Below, piece after piece: positions 1 through 12,199 of a stretch of 64,000 nt of DNA. Below the pieces are notes generated by a model, which was given only the letters and a program-made list of their open reading frames with translations, was not told where the DNA came from and did no database searches. The translations under genes were made by a program, and so were the position numbers. The DNA is taken from positions 10,157,916-10,221,915 of the forward strand of contig OY294045.1 of the NCBI GenBank assembly GCA_958510825.1, read 5' to 3'. The DNA comes from Brachypterus glaber. Lineage: Eukaryota; Arthropoda; Insecta; Coleoptera; Kateretidae. Position 1 is the stretch's first letter; each line of letters starts with the position of its first letter.

Positions 1-709
1 AGTTAGGCTATCCTGTCTTAATCGTATATTGTACTCGAAGTGCAAAAGGTCGTATTTCAAAAATTAGTCAAAATTTAACTTTTTGCCGGTGTATTATATG
101 ATATTTTTTATTTGATTGTTACTAATTATAATAAATCATTAAAATATATTTAATTCTAAACTGCAAAAAATATTTCTTTTTACTGTCTTAGTACCTATCT
201 TTTTATCCATGACAAATTTGCAAATTGATATCCAATCAAACCGCTAAAAAAACAATTAAATAAAAAGGATTAGCCCATTTAAAGAAGAAGAAGAAGAAGA
301 ACTGGATAAATTTATTCAAAAAGTGTGATTAAACAAAAAACTGCATTAAAAGTGAGTGTCCTACTTACTGTAGGGTATTTTTCTCTATAAATATTACAGT
401 AAAGGTAAGGCATCTTATTAAAAAAAAAGTAAAACAAGTTTTAGTTAGCGGCCCTAAAAACAAGTTTGAACCTAGGGCCAAAAAGCCTAATTTATCACCC
501 GCAAAACATGAACAAAAGCGTCACTTCTAGAATCAATCGAATGAAAAGTAAAGTAAGATATGCCCATAGAGAAGAAAAGAGGATTAAAAGTCCATCCTGC
601 GCAAGATTATTTTGTGACACAACGGTGCAGCAAAATGACGTAACGCAATTTATCTGACCTTGCGCAGTACGCATCTCTGTCAGCTGTGAAATACTGTCGG
701 TCGTAAGAC

Positions 710-817
710 AATTCGTCACCCCAGTATTCATTTGTCGTATCTCCAAAAATCCCCCAGTAAAAATCTCAAAATGTCCGAAAATGGAGATATTGCAAACCAA
801 TACTGGGGTGGCGAATT
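710..817. repeat. Small inverted-repeat (foldback) element
   Basis: The ends are imperfect inverted copies of about 25 bp; the left arm begins AATTCGTCACCCCAGTATT and the right arm ends with its complement (one or two mismatches). The 108-bp unit has no convincing coding content. It looks like a MITE or a solo foldback; no clear target duplication was seen. Confidence 0.6.
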
Positions 818-1542
818 ATTAGTAGTTTGTTTATACTGTCAATCCCTTGTGTACTCAAAGTAGGTGTACAAAATCCCGAAATTCAAACACACCTAGAAAA
901 ATTCTTATAAAATAATTAAAAAAGCTATTTCGGCGTTTCTTCGTAAATATTTATTGTTTTTTGTTGTATTTTTTACAATTTTTATTTGACATATAAAACT
1001 GTGTGCAAGTTTATCGCAGATGCGCAAGGTACATTTATCACACTTTTCCGCAGCGGCTTTGTAGGGGTCTTTCCTTGTCTATGGATATGCCACTGGTTTT
1101 ATATTTGACACACGCCCATACACATACAGTGATTCTTATCTTGTCTCGTTGCTTCTTGTTTCGGACGTAAATGTAACAAAATACAGAACTATGTCGCGGA
1201 CAAGGTCTCGACTGCACAATAAGATACGATTTACTTTTTTGATAAAGTTTATATTGTTAGCCTTTTTTACCTGTCAAAAGTCCTACACACAAGAAAAAAT
1301 AATTAAATTCATTTATACAAAAAATAAAAAATAAATATTAAAAAAAAAATGTTTACCGAACAAAATTTGCACGAAAAAATAATAAAAAAATTAAAGAATT
1401 GAAAAATAATTTTTTGGCTAAAAATAACTGGATTATGTTAATAAAAAGATCAAGCATGATTTTACTGATGTCAAACTTTTTAATCTAAATTAAGTTCATC
1501 ATAAGTGTGACGACTAATTTATTAATCAGAAATAAAGTCGAG

Positions 1543-1640
1543 AATTTTAAGGTGTGATTCTACATTAAAAAATATTTGAAAAAATATCCTATAAAGGTTG
1601 GTACGGAAATGAACCCTGAGGGTTTGGACTTTTACAACCC
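1543..1640 (+). repeat. Diverged arm of the CAGGGTGATC TIR family
   Basis: The stretch containing GTGATTCTACATT and CCTATAAAGGTTGGTACGG resembles the terminal arm of the element seen intact at 9388-10079 and interrupted at 21654-27093. Only one arm is recognisable, so this is probably a decayed fragment. Confidence 0.4.
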
Positions 1641-2425
1641 TCCTAAAGGCGCCTTTTCACGGAGCATTTTATACGCAAGTTTAGTGCTATGCAAGTTTGC
1701 TGCCAGATATAGCATCAGGACAATTAAACATTCATTTGCCTTTTTACGGAGCAAGTTTTACGCAAGTTTCCAAGTTAAACAATGCTGCCAACCAGACAAT
1801 TTTGACGTGTCTCTGCATTTTTTGACAAAAACATAACCTATTTTGCTTTTTTAAGGAAGCTTTTTAGTTAGACAGACCGGCCTATTATTAATAATAATAA
1901 TTATTAACATGTCCAGTTGCTACTATATTAGTAAAAAGAAATCGATTTAGTAACTTTTTTCCAGGTTGGTACCACGAAAATAACTATAAATCTTGCATCA
2001 AAATAGTCGAGAAATAGAACTAGTCCTAATAATTTGATGGCTCGAAAATAGCATCAAATTTGCCTGAAGGCATGCGCATCTCTGGAACTGAATGAACCAC
2101 AGAAACAAATTTTTGCACATGCTTAACACTGATGAAAGTTATTATTTTATGTAATTTTTATTTGGTAATTTTAACCAGGGACGTGCAAAATGGGGGGGGG
2201 GGCAATTTCACTTTTTTTGCCACAGATTTTTTAATCTGTAGATCTTTTGGTTTGGTTTGGCTTTTATTCTCAATAAAATATTAACCTTTAATTAAAATTA
2301 CACAAAAAAGGTACTCTTTACGTAACACCGTAGGGCCAGCCCCTTAAAATGTTCTAACTTATTTCTGAATAGCCCTGTATAGTTTTCTCTATTGTTTTCC
2401 TAATCATATTTAACCATATAATTAC

Positions 2426-2660
2426 ATTACATTACATGTTTGTTTAACCTCGTACTATTCTACTTAATTAAGCATCCCCTAAGTCCAGGACTTGCGTGGG
2501 CTAGTAGTAGAGGGAACCACCGGTTTATACTGACTTTCGCCAAATTTCAATTATTAATTCACTGAAAAAGGCAAATCGGCGCCAGTGAGAATCGAACTCA
2601 CGCTAGTTGTAGTAGACTTGTCATGTACAGACGCGGTAGACCACTACACCAATCCTCCCA
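2426..2660 (-). repeat. tRNA-derived SINE, head type 1
   Basis: Read on the minus strand it starts GGGAGGATTGGTGTAGTGG, an A-box-like tRNA 5' part, followed by a B-box-like GAGTTCGATTC and TCACTGGCGCC. The tRNA-unrelated body contains CCGGTGGTTCCCTCTACTAC and GCTTAATTAAGTAGAATAG, and it ends in an ATTACATTACATT-type tail. The body matches the SINEs at 5861 and 41465, but the tRNA head differs from theirs. Confidence 0.75.
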
Positions 2661-3640
2661 TAATATAAAATCTGTAAAGTTTACTCAAATATTAAATCAC
2701 AGACGCGTCGCGACAGTACTTTTGGTAGGCATAACATGACGAAGATATTGTCGCTTTGAAGTAAAATGTAGAATTTACGAGAAGAAAATGTTTTGAACAT
2801 ATTATTTAGTGGATAATGAAATAAATGAGATAGGTCGTGTGTTTTACGCTTTTTTTTTACATTGGTGTAGTAAATTAGGTCTTTTTTGCAGAGGGACTTA
2901 ATTTAAGGATCACCCCAATTAATGACATGTTCCTAATATTGCCACCCCCTTTTAAACTTGTTAGTTCGTCCTCTGTGTCATGGATGGCACTGCCAGCATA
3001 TCTGTTATATCGAAAAGTTGCCTGTAAATATGATGTATTTGTATTCAGTTGGCAATGGCGTACACAAAAACGCAGTTCTTGTTTCATGCTCTTCTACTAT
3101 AAAAACTTCTAAGATGGTGAAATTGACGGTCGCAAGCTGGGTAGCATCGATTATTGCAGGGTAAGGACTTAATAAGGTAGGCACAAACTTGCACTTCCTT
3201 GACCCATATTGTTTCACTCAATAAAGAAGCGAAAAGGTATTTTTTTTTTAATTGTAGCTGTGTTCCTAATATTGACATGCGAAATAGTTGACAACAAAAA
3301 AAGTATGACACAAAAACAAAAAACTACAAGAAAAGAAAGCGATGAAGAAATCACAGAGTTCTAAATCTTGGTTCTGCTCTTTATTTGAAGAAAATCGCCA
3401 GGCCGATATCCGATTGTAATGGATACATACATGAAGAGTACGTGGCTTACTAAAAACGAAAAATTGTTATTTAGTGACCAAATTCTTATTAGTTCGTTAA
3501 TTTTTTATAAGTTTGTTCTTTACTATTATCGCCAGTACTCTGGCAATATTTGGGACATGGGTTCCTAATATTGTCAGTTGGCAATCTTTTTTAAAAAGCA
3601 ATAATATTGTTTTTGAAGCTCCTAAAGTTTGTTTATTTTT

Positions 3641-3850
3641 TACCCATTAGAATACAGATATATTATAAAAATCCAATACATACAGATAATAAGACAATTA
3701 CCAGCTTTATTTTAAATAGATAAACTCAATAATAACTCCCGTATGGCTTTTACTTGATTGAGTGGATAATTATTTATTTTACCCACTCAACTGTCACTTG
3801 TCAAATTATTTTCTTGTATATGTCATTAAAATTTTTAATAAAAATATGAA
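3641..3850 (+). repeat. Dispersed repeat, copy 1 (second copy at 8775-8960)
   Basis: About 190 bp around CCAATACATACAGATAATAA and TACCCACTCAACTGTCACTT recur almost unchanged at 8775-8960 in the same orientation. No ORF or terminal repeat is obvious; unclassified interspersed repeat. Confidence 0.7.
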
Positions 3851-4361
3851 TTGTTAATGTACTAAAGTTTCATGTGATCACAAATAAATTTGAATGCAGT
3901 AAAAAATAAAATGTGTTAACATGGCAATTATTGGCTCACCCACCTTATTTGTGGTTTAAGCCAATTAGATTTTTTAGTAAAAACTGTTCCCTTGACATTT
4001 TTTTTATATTGAAATAAATTCATGAAAAATATTTTTGTCATCGTAAACTAAAGTAGCTGTTTCTTTCTTCCGAAAATTGAAAAACAACAAAATAAAATAA
4101 TTTTCTGTATAATAAAAATATTATTTTTCTCTTGGATCTTTGCGACGTGTACGGATCTGGTTGACTTCAAAAGATAATTTAGAAAACCATTTTAGCCATT
4201 TTTTTTATTAATTTGAGATAAATAAGAAAATCAGGCTGAAATGGTGTTTTTAATTTCATTAATCAACAAACAAACTGTTATTGCGTCAAAGTCTACCTTT
4301 TATTTTATGTCAATTTTTAATTTGTTTTTAATTTTTTTTAAGTATGTGTATTATGTGTAAC

Positions 4362-5113
4362 ATTTACAATTTTGGCGAAGGCGCACCTATAGGCTTAGAA
4401 CACTTTTTTTCTTTAAAAATACAATACCGTGAGTTTGAGATTATACAATACATAGAAAACAAAGATAAAACGATCAGATCAAGGCTGACCTGATTGTAGT
4501 GGGGAGATGGCTGTGCGCTGTTTCATTAAAAAAAAATCACGTCAGCCTTGATCCTTGTTTCCTATTTATTGTATAATCTCAAACGCACAGTTTTAGGGTC
4601 CCTAATACTAAGAAGCCAAATACTCACTTATCTAAATTATTTTGATTTTTAATTGTTTTTTCGTACGACCTAGTGTACACGAAATAAAGAAAAATGCATG
4701 TTCACTATATATCCTCGTTAGGATATTTTTCTATCGCACGAGTACATAGTGCATATTTGAATGAAATGACAACTATGCACACTCATTTATCCAAACGATT
4801 ACACATAGCTTTCATTTTGACAAAAGTCATTTAACGTTTATAAAATTTTGAAATGTCAAAATTAAACACAGGTAATTCTTTAAAATATACATTTTTAAAG
4901 AGTCTAGAATGTAGATTGAACGAAAAATATTGTTCGCAACTCGTTTGCGACAAGTCTTAGTGCACTCGAATGATTTTTTGACTTTTTCGCTTCGATTCGC
5001 GTCGTCAAAAAAACTTCATTCTCGTGCACTAATGACTAAAGTCGCTTACTCTTTACGAAAACTACTATTAATACTAGTAGTGCAATGCAAGCGCCTTCGC
5101 CAAAATCGTAAAT
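4362..5113. repeat. Foldback element with a second hairpin inside
   Basis: Outer arms: ATTTACAATTTTGGCGAAGG at left, its near-perfect complement ending at 5113. Inside, 4431-4585 forms another hairpin (GAGTTTGAGATTATACAATA against TATTGTATAATCTCAAACGC), so one foldback is nested in or built from another. No coding capacity. Confidence 0.65.
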
Positions 5114-5185
5114 TTTGATTTTTCGATTTAATCAAAAGAACAACGTATCTAACTTTTGGAAAACCGCAATAAACTGTCTTTTTTT

Positions 5186-5500
5186 GCTTTCCCTTTTTTG
5201 AAAATTTTCAATATTTCGGAAAGCCTTGTATTCGTGCAAAAATTTTCAAATTTTTTTTTTGCGTATTTTCGCGTTTTATGACGTTTTATGTCGATATAAA
5301 TCAATTTCAAGCAAAAAAAAAACAAATTGTCCCTCGGCTGGTCGGTCGGTCGGTCGATCAGTCTGTCCTAGAAATCTTGTGGACACAAGAACTTAAGAAC
5401 GCTTTAAGCTAAAGACTTAAAATTTAACATACAGGTATTTTACCAAAAGTTCTGGCTCGGGATTGTTTTTGGTGAACATTAGGGTGCGGCAAGGGGCAAA
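5186..5500 (+). repeat. Dispersed repeat with GGTC microsatellite, copy 1
   Basis: Contains GCTTTCCC, then CCTTGTATTCGTGCAAAAAT, GACGTTTTATGTCGATATAA and a (GGTC)n run, followed by TTAAGAACGCTTTAAGCTA. The same order of blocks is found at 35477-35720 and 57796-58130. Unclassified family; the length of the GGTC run varies between copies. Confidence 0.7.
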
Positions 5501-5563
5501 TGGGGAAAATTTAATTAATTAATTTGTTACACACAATAATATTGACTATACATATTATACATT

Positions 5564-5568
<5 letters not shown>

Positions 5569-5600
<32 letters not shown>
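5569..5600. repeat. (TA)n microsatellite
   Basis: Pure TA dinucleotide run of roughly 30 bp. Confidence 0.9.
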
Positions 5601-5603
<3 letters not shown>

Positions 5604-5860
5604 TTCGATTTTTATCTTTTAAGAATACGAAAGTTTTTAATTTTTATTTATAGATAACTTTTTACCCACCTTACTCGTTTAAATGGAATCATTAAAAAAA
5701 ATCAAGATAAAAAAAATTAAAATGTAAATATTTAAACGCTAGAGTCGACGCGGCGCCTATGCGAGTACTGGAAATTCGCCGAGTGCTGGTCATTATACGT
5801 TATACAATAGCAGTCGTTACTATAGTAAACACTACCATATTTGGAAGTATCTTTTAAATA

Positions 5861-6140
5861 TGGGAGATTAACTCAGCGGTCTAAGGCATCGATATAGCAT
5901 TGACACTGAGCTAATGAGCGTGAGTTCAACCTCACTGGCATCGATTGCCTTTTTCAGTTAATTAATAATTGAAATTTGGCAAAGGCGTACTCCCTAGATA
6001 TATTGGTTTGAAAGTCAATTAAAGCCGGTGGTTCCCTCTACTACTAGCCCACACAAGTCCTGGACTTAGGGGATGCTTAATTAAGTAGAATAGTCCGAGG
6101 TTAAAAATAAACATAAACATAAAATAAAAATTATACATTT
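5861..6140 (+). repeat. tRNA-derived SINE, head type 2
   Basis: Starts TGGGAGATTAACTCAGCGG, an A-box-like sequence, then a B-box-like GAGTTCAACC and CTCACTGGCATCG. The body contains CCGGTGGTTCCCTCTACTAC and GCTTAATTAAGTAGAATAG, and the tail is (ATAAACATAAA)-rich. The same head occurs at 41465 on the minus strand; the body is shared with the copy at 2426-2660. Confidence 0.8.
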
Positions 6141-6567
6141 ATATAGACACTCTAATCCATACATTTTAGGGTTTAATCTTTATGTTTTGAATAGTTATTG
6201 ATTTGTAGTTAACCTTAATTATTCTATTTAGAAACTTAAATTTATTATCAATTAATTTTATGTTAGCTTTTCAACAGCTACGATAACACAGGTGTACAAA
6301 ATAATAGTTATGATGATTTGTTTTTGTTTGCATTTAGATTTTTTTTAATCTGTGTAATCTGTATAAATTATTATTTAAGCACATATGTAGTTTATTTTGT
6401 CGAAATTCTACGCGTTTTCTAGACTCGCTGAAATCCGGCCGCAGAATCTGTTCATCCCGTCACGATTTTGTCTAAAGAGGCAGAAATAAACATTTTCCGA
6501 CAACCACCTATAAAAACGACAAATTTCACACGATTTAATGAGTAAGGAAGGGTCATAATATGACATA

Positions 6568-7155
6568 GGGTCCCCACTCTGATAAAACCATTTTAAATAA
6601 GACAATTTAAACTACCTTTTAGCCTATATTTGGTACTTTCAGCCCTTGAAATGTGGGCAGGGGAGCATAGAGGGACATTTTTTTAATGGAAAGGGGGGTC
6701 GTGTGATACATAATTTTAAAGCTTATAAAATTCTCCATTTAATTATATATATTTTAATTGTTTTAAGCATTATACTTTTAAACTAATTTTAATTGACATA
6801 AATAAAAATTTACAAAAAAAAAACTTAAAAAATCGCATTTTTTAGCACAAAAAGTTAAAAAAATTCAAACCTTAAAAAAATTAAACCATAGAAAAAAAAA
6901 TTGTTTAAAATATTAAAAATTATACAGTCCAATAGAGAATTTTATTTGCTTTAAAGTGATGTAACACACGACCCCCCTTTTCATTAAAAAAAAATCCCCC
7001 CCCCATGCCGCCCTGCCCACATTTTAAGAGCTGTATCAAATATATGCTAAAAGACAGTTTAAGTTGTCTAATTTAAGATGGTTTTCGCAGAACTTGATTA
7101 TCTCTTTTAGTTTTCGAGAAAATCGCTGGGTAAATAGAGTTGGGACACCCGGTAT
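6568..7155. repeat. Diverged copy of the 17283-18000 inverted-repeat element
   Basis: Both arms carry the blocks TAAATAAGACAA(T/C)TTAAACTA, ATGTGGGCAGGG and GGGGGGTCGTGTGATACAT in opposite orientation, matching the element at 17283-18000. The outermost ends no longer match well, so this is an old or rearranged copy. Confidence 0.6.
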
Positions 7156-7919
7156 ACTTTTTCCACTATTTCACTTTTTTATTAGTTACGATAATTCTGA
7201 ATTATGAATCGATTTAATTTTGATGAGATAACGATTTGGGAGAACATAACCTAACTAATTTTAACTTTCAAAGTCTAACGAAGGAGACCAAGGTAAAGTT
7301 TATTATTAAATATTTTTTTAACTTTAGTTAGGTACATAAGATAATATTTATCTTAAATAATTTAATTTTTGTTGGGGTCGTAGGAAAAATAGTGTACATA
7401 ACTTGTCGAGAAGTATCTTTCTTGCATTCGGGACGTTAGCTCAAGTGAATTAAGTTTATTTCCGTACACGTTATGTAATATAGTATTTTCGCGTTTTCAG
7501 CCCTATTTTTCCGGAAATATGCTAGATTTTAATTTAGTTTAAAATCATTTAAAATTATTGTAGACCTGTGTTGTAAAATTTGTAAAATGGGGTATTGAAA
7601 CTAACTTAACGACTAATATATTCCCTGCGATATTCCCGGGATGCATATTCAGTATCTATATCTAAACTCGCACGTAAATCCCCTCAATCATAATGATCAT
7701 CTACGAAGCAGTTGACCCCGTCATTTTAGATTCATATTTCACGTCGACACCATCGATATATCTGTAGATATTATCTATGACTGGAAACCAAAAGAGCAAG
7801 ATTTTATAAATTATAATGTAATAGTATAATTGTTTTATAAAAATGTAAATACAACTGTAACAGTGAAATTAAAAAAGAAAAAAGAAAAATAAAATAAAAT
7901 AAATAAAATAAAATATAAA

Positions 7920-8030
7920 AAATTCGTCCATTTTACTTGAATTTGGCAATGTTCCCAGAACCGATGAAGCGTTTCCTTTCTGTACTACAATTCTAATTCT
8001 TTGAATTAAGTACGATTTTGATTTGTTTCG
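7920..8030 (-). pseudogene. 3' fragment of the RT/RLE retrotransposon (endonuclease C-terminus)
   Basis: On the minus strand one frame reads QRIRIVVQKGNASSVLGTL, which matches the end of the restriction-like endonuclease domain in the larger copies (QRISIAIQRGNGISVLGTL at about 24780-24836, and QRGNAVSVLGTF on the minus strand near 12310). Only about 30-40 residues are recognisable; upstream the similarity fades. It is followed by a T-rich 3' region similar in character to that of the copy at 12200. This is a severely 5'-truncated or eroded third copy, not a functional gene. Confidence 0.5.
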
Positions 8031-8774
8031 AATGTTAAATTTCGAATTTTCTTCCCACGGCAAAATGGTCCGGGCGATACCCAAAAATAGCATTAATTCG
8101 GCTGTTTACGCTACATGTATAAAAATTGGTGTAGGGAGGTATTTTAGAACGCTAAAACCGAATATGGCATTAAAAGTTAAAAATTAAAAATGGCGGGTCC
8201 AATATGGCCTCTAAAATATCTAAATTTATAAATAAAGTTTTACTTTAAATTGGTAATGTGCTTTTTTGGTTGCTTAAATTCAATTTGACAATATAAATAA
8301 AAAGTATAAAAGGCGTATTCAAGTAAAATTTATTGTAGAGAAAATATCCATGCATATAAACATACGCAAAAAAATCCTTGAACCAAGGACACGTGCCTTT
8401 CGATATTTTCATTCATTTTGATGAGTTAAAAAAAAATACAAAATATGAAAAAGTGTTTTCAGTCGTTTTTTGTATCCCTTTTTGTCTGTTAGTCTCTGAT
8501 TACGGTACTTTCGCTAAAAGCAGTAATGGGCCCTGAAACGATACGACGTTAGAGCCATTTTTATTAGGAAATATGTATATTGTGATAATTTGTATTATAA
8601 TATCGGAAAAGGTCCCGGTTTTATCGTTTGCGAAGACGGTAAACGACTACCTTTCGGAAACGTTATTGCTAACGACTGAGCTACGTTTCATTAGTTTTGT
8701 CTTTAAATATACAACGTGATTCACTTTGGACAAATCACTCGATTTTTCGCGTACTAATAAAGCTATAAAAATAA

Positions 8775-8960
8775 ATTTTATCCAATACATACAGATAATA
8801 AGACAATTACCAGCTTTATTTTAAATAGATAAACTCAATAATAGCCCCCGCGTGGCTTTTACTTTATTGATTGGATAATTACTTATTTTACCCACTCAAC
8901 TGTCACTTGTCAAATTATTTTCTTGTAAATGTCATTAAAATTTTTAATAAAAATATGAAT
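8775..8960 (+). repeat. Dispersed repeat, copy 2 (first at 3641-3850)
   Basis: Direct copy of the 3641-3850 repeat with a handful of substitutions. Confidence 0.7.
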
Positions 8961-9387
8961 TTCTAAGCTATTTATTGGATAAAACCTTGTATGGCATTCA
9001 TGGGTAAACCGATATTGCCCTCTCGAAAATTAACCTGCTTGGCTGACGCCTCGCAGGTTAATTTTCTTTACCCACTAGTACCATAAATAACTATTATATC
9101 AAAACTAGATATATCCAGTTTTTGTGAAAAATGAGATTTTGACTGTATCGGGTAAAATAGATATTAAGCTAACGACTTCTTAACTTTTTGTAGACATAAA
9201 TTGAACAGATCCTATTGATTTGTCAAGACAAAATATGAGTTCATAATCAAAAGTGCACACATCCACATATTATGTTTTTCTAAAAATCTCAAGACGCCCC
9301 TGTTCTCTAAATGGCCTCTAAATGGTTTATCAAATTGACAATTTGAAATTGTTAAAGTCTCTATTATTGATATTCTCGACTTAAATA

Positions 9388-10079
9388 CAGGGTGATCAGT
9401 AACTGACATGCCAAAATTTAAGAGGTGATTCTACATCCAAAAATATCAAAAAAAGTTCCTATAAAGTTTGGTCCGGAAATAAGCCCTAAGGGAGCTACGG
9501 CCCTTTAAAATTGTAATTAAAATAAGGGTTTTAATTAATAACTCTGCGACCCTTTAAGCTAGAGCGACGAGATTTTGCATGTATACTAGTATTAATAAGG
9601 ACAATAAGTTTGTGTTATTTTATCCAGAGGCGTGCCTAGACGGACAAAAATGTGAGGCTTAACATATTTTAGCCCCAAACTTTTTTATGTGTAGTTTTTT
9701 TTGGATTTTTTGTAAAAAATATAGATTTTTTGAGTAAAAATACATAAAAAATGTCATATAGTCGAAACCATTTAAAAAATGCAATTAAGAGAAAATAACA
9801 TTTTGTGCCACCAAAAACGTTACTTTTTAAAAGGCTAAACTCCTTTAATATTAAATTTAGGTATTTTGGTGAATACTTTTTTGCTCAGTTTTAAATGAAG
9901 AATCACCCTGCAGCATTAAAATTTTATTGATGCTTTTATTTGCTCCTATATGTCATCTTCGAAGGGCCGTAGCTCCCTTAGGGCTCATTTCCGGACCACC
10001 CTTTATGGAAACTTTTTTTCATATTTTTGAATATAGAATCACCTCTTAAATTTTGGCATGGCAGTTACTGATCACCCTG
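9388..10079. mobile_element. Non-autonomous TIR element, CAGGGTGATC family, uninterrupted copy
   Basis: Long terminal inverted repeats begin CAGGGTGATCAGTAACTG and include AAATTTAAGAGGTGATTCTA and GGTCCGGAAAT(A/G)AGCCCTAA. Both ends are flanked by TA, the target duplication of Tc1/mariner-type elements. There is no transposase ORF. This 692-bp copy is the empty-site reference that delimits the insertion inside the sister copy at 21654-27093. Confidence 0.8.
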
Positions 10080-11049
10080 TAAAACAGTATTAGAAAAAAG
10101 TTAGTTACGTATTTTATGGTGTTTGTAATATTCAGAAAGTTCTCGGTAAAACAAAATCTAATTAAGCTTTATTTTGAAAAACACTATTTAACTTTTTAAC
10201 GGGCAATCAATTTACTTGTTAATTACTAAAAGGTCTCAATCTAAAGTTTTAACATTAACAAATTTCGTTTTAATTATTACTAGGCGCATCTAATATTTCA
10301 CTGAAATTCTGCTCTCAACAAAAAGTTTTTTTTTTGCTCAATCCGTTCTCGTGGTCAAAAATCTCTCCGACAGACCGACAGACATAAAATATAATAAAAT
10401 ATAATAATAATATTATTACATTTTAAAATTGAATTTACATATTGTTCCTGAATTTTAGAAACACTCTCGATCTGCTGAAAAGTTTTTTTTTGTGTATATG
10501 ATACATAATAAAAGAAACGGATGTTTTATTTTTAGTAATTACACAAGAGTCTTAGAACAGGGTGCCCGCAGACCGGGGAAGACAGGGAAGTCACGAAAAA
10601 GTCAGGGAATTTGATCATCTGTAAAAAAATTGAAAAAATCATGGAAATTGAGAAAGTTGGTCTATATAATAAATTATTACTAAAGCAACTATTTCTTCAT
10701 TTATCCATCGAACCATTTAACAAAAATAAATAAATAAAAAATCATATAATGCAAGAATATTTGGACTGTTTTCATGAAAGTTTGTTGTCTGGAAATAATT
10801 GCGATATGCGCAAAACCCCTGGAGTAATTATTTCGAGACAAAATACCTGAATGGCAAAATTTAAATTATTTTTGATATCGAATACGCTCGAGAGTAATAT
10901 TTGAAAAATATTATTTAACGTTTAAATAAAAAAAAAATACAACTAAACTATATCGGCAAAGCAACAAAATTAGGCTACTCCGCCTGAGCTGGACTCTGGG
11001 CAAATAAAAACAAAATACTATAAATTTTTGTCAATCTTAATGTTTTTAA
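10080..11049. other. No gene recognised
   Basis: AT-rich sequence without an ORF of note. A short GC-richer patch near 10560-10620 (GGAAGACAGGGAAGTCACG) may be an old repeat, but I cannot assign it. Confidence 0.4.
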
Positions 11050-11570
11050 TACCACGTAATTAAAATAGTATATTAAAGTACTAGTTTCATAACATACGTT
11101 TTTAGCTCCCGAGTACAAGCTTGCGGCTAGTTTTCTAAAGTACTAGTGCGCTAAAAACGTGTTATGAAACGAGTGCTTTATACAGTTTTTTCTATTTTGC
11201 TCTAAAATTAAAAAAAAACTTACATTTAAATTGATGACTGATTTAGGGATTTTTGTTTTGGGTTGGCATTACAGTTTACACCATGTTTAAAATTCCAAGA
11301 ACAAATTATATTTTGATATATTTTATAGTCGTCTCTTTTTTTTTTTCACTTCAATTAACCAAGACACAATTTTAACACGGTAAAAAATAACAAACACAAA
11401 ATTTCGTAGAAAATTAAACTTTAAAGTGACATTGACATTTGCACAGAAAACTTCACAAACGATAGGCTTTTCTCTGTTGCCAACCCAAAAGAAAAAAAAG
11501 TAGAGACCTCTTATGGGTCTATAAGAACACGCAAAATGCGTGTGATTATGAGCTTATAAGAGTTGCAAAA
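11050..11570. repeat. Interspersed repeat with terminal hairpin, copy 1
   Basis: About 520 bp that recur in opposite orientation at 62460-62995. One end carries a hairpin (AGTATATTAAAGTACTAG, then AACATACGTTTTTAGC against GCGCTAAAAACGTGTTATG). The other end contains CGCAAAATGCGTGTGATTAT and CTCTTATGGGTCTATAAGA. The hairpin alone also occurs at 18800-18960. Non-coding; likely a non-autonomous transposon. Confidence 0.7.
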
Positions 11571-12199
11571 TACTGTTAAATGATTGGTTAATAAAAAAAA
11601 TAATCAGTATTTTTTTAGTTCCTGTAAATAAAATTACATTAAAAGTTTGTCTATATATTTCATTATTCCTCGTAACTTAGTGAATGAAATATGAAAAAAA
11701 AAATTGTAAAGCATGTTTCAAAAAACAAGTATGTAAAATGTGCAGCTTAATTAATGATTTATATACCACATGTATGTATGTGAATATGTTACACACACAT
11801 TTTTATACAATAGAAATAAAACCCAGATCGTATTTCGCATGTCTTTGAGCTATCATTAGTATTTTTTTTTAAATGTTCATTTATCATGTTGTGATGGTTG
11901 AATTTTAAACAAGCTAGGAAGAAATGTAATGCTTCGCATCCTATTATATACTCTTCAAAGTGGGTGGTATATTAAATTTTTCCAGATACTTATTCAACTG
12001 AAGTTAAAATTATTTAAAACGAAAAATAAATAAAAATAAAAACTTTTCGCAAAAAAAAATCTACAAGTTGTGTGTCTCTAAAAAGTAAAAAATCAAAATC
12101 TCGCATCCGGGATTGAAGTCAATCCCGCAAAAATCCCGCGGGATTCAAACTCGTGCGGGATTGCAATCCCTAGTTGAGATCAATTTATAACAATACGTC

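Noticed and set aside
466..800. ORFs of 63 and 101 residues on opposite strands
   Set aside because: Overlapping, partly inside a small foldback, no recognisable domain.
2577..2660. Functional tRNA gene
   Set aside because: The A/B boxes continue into a SINE body shared with two other copies; it is a tRNA-derived head.
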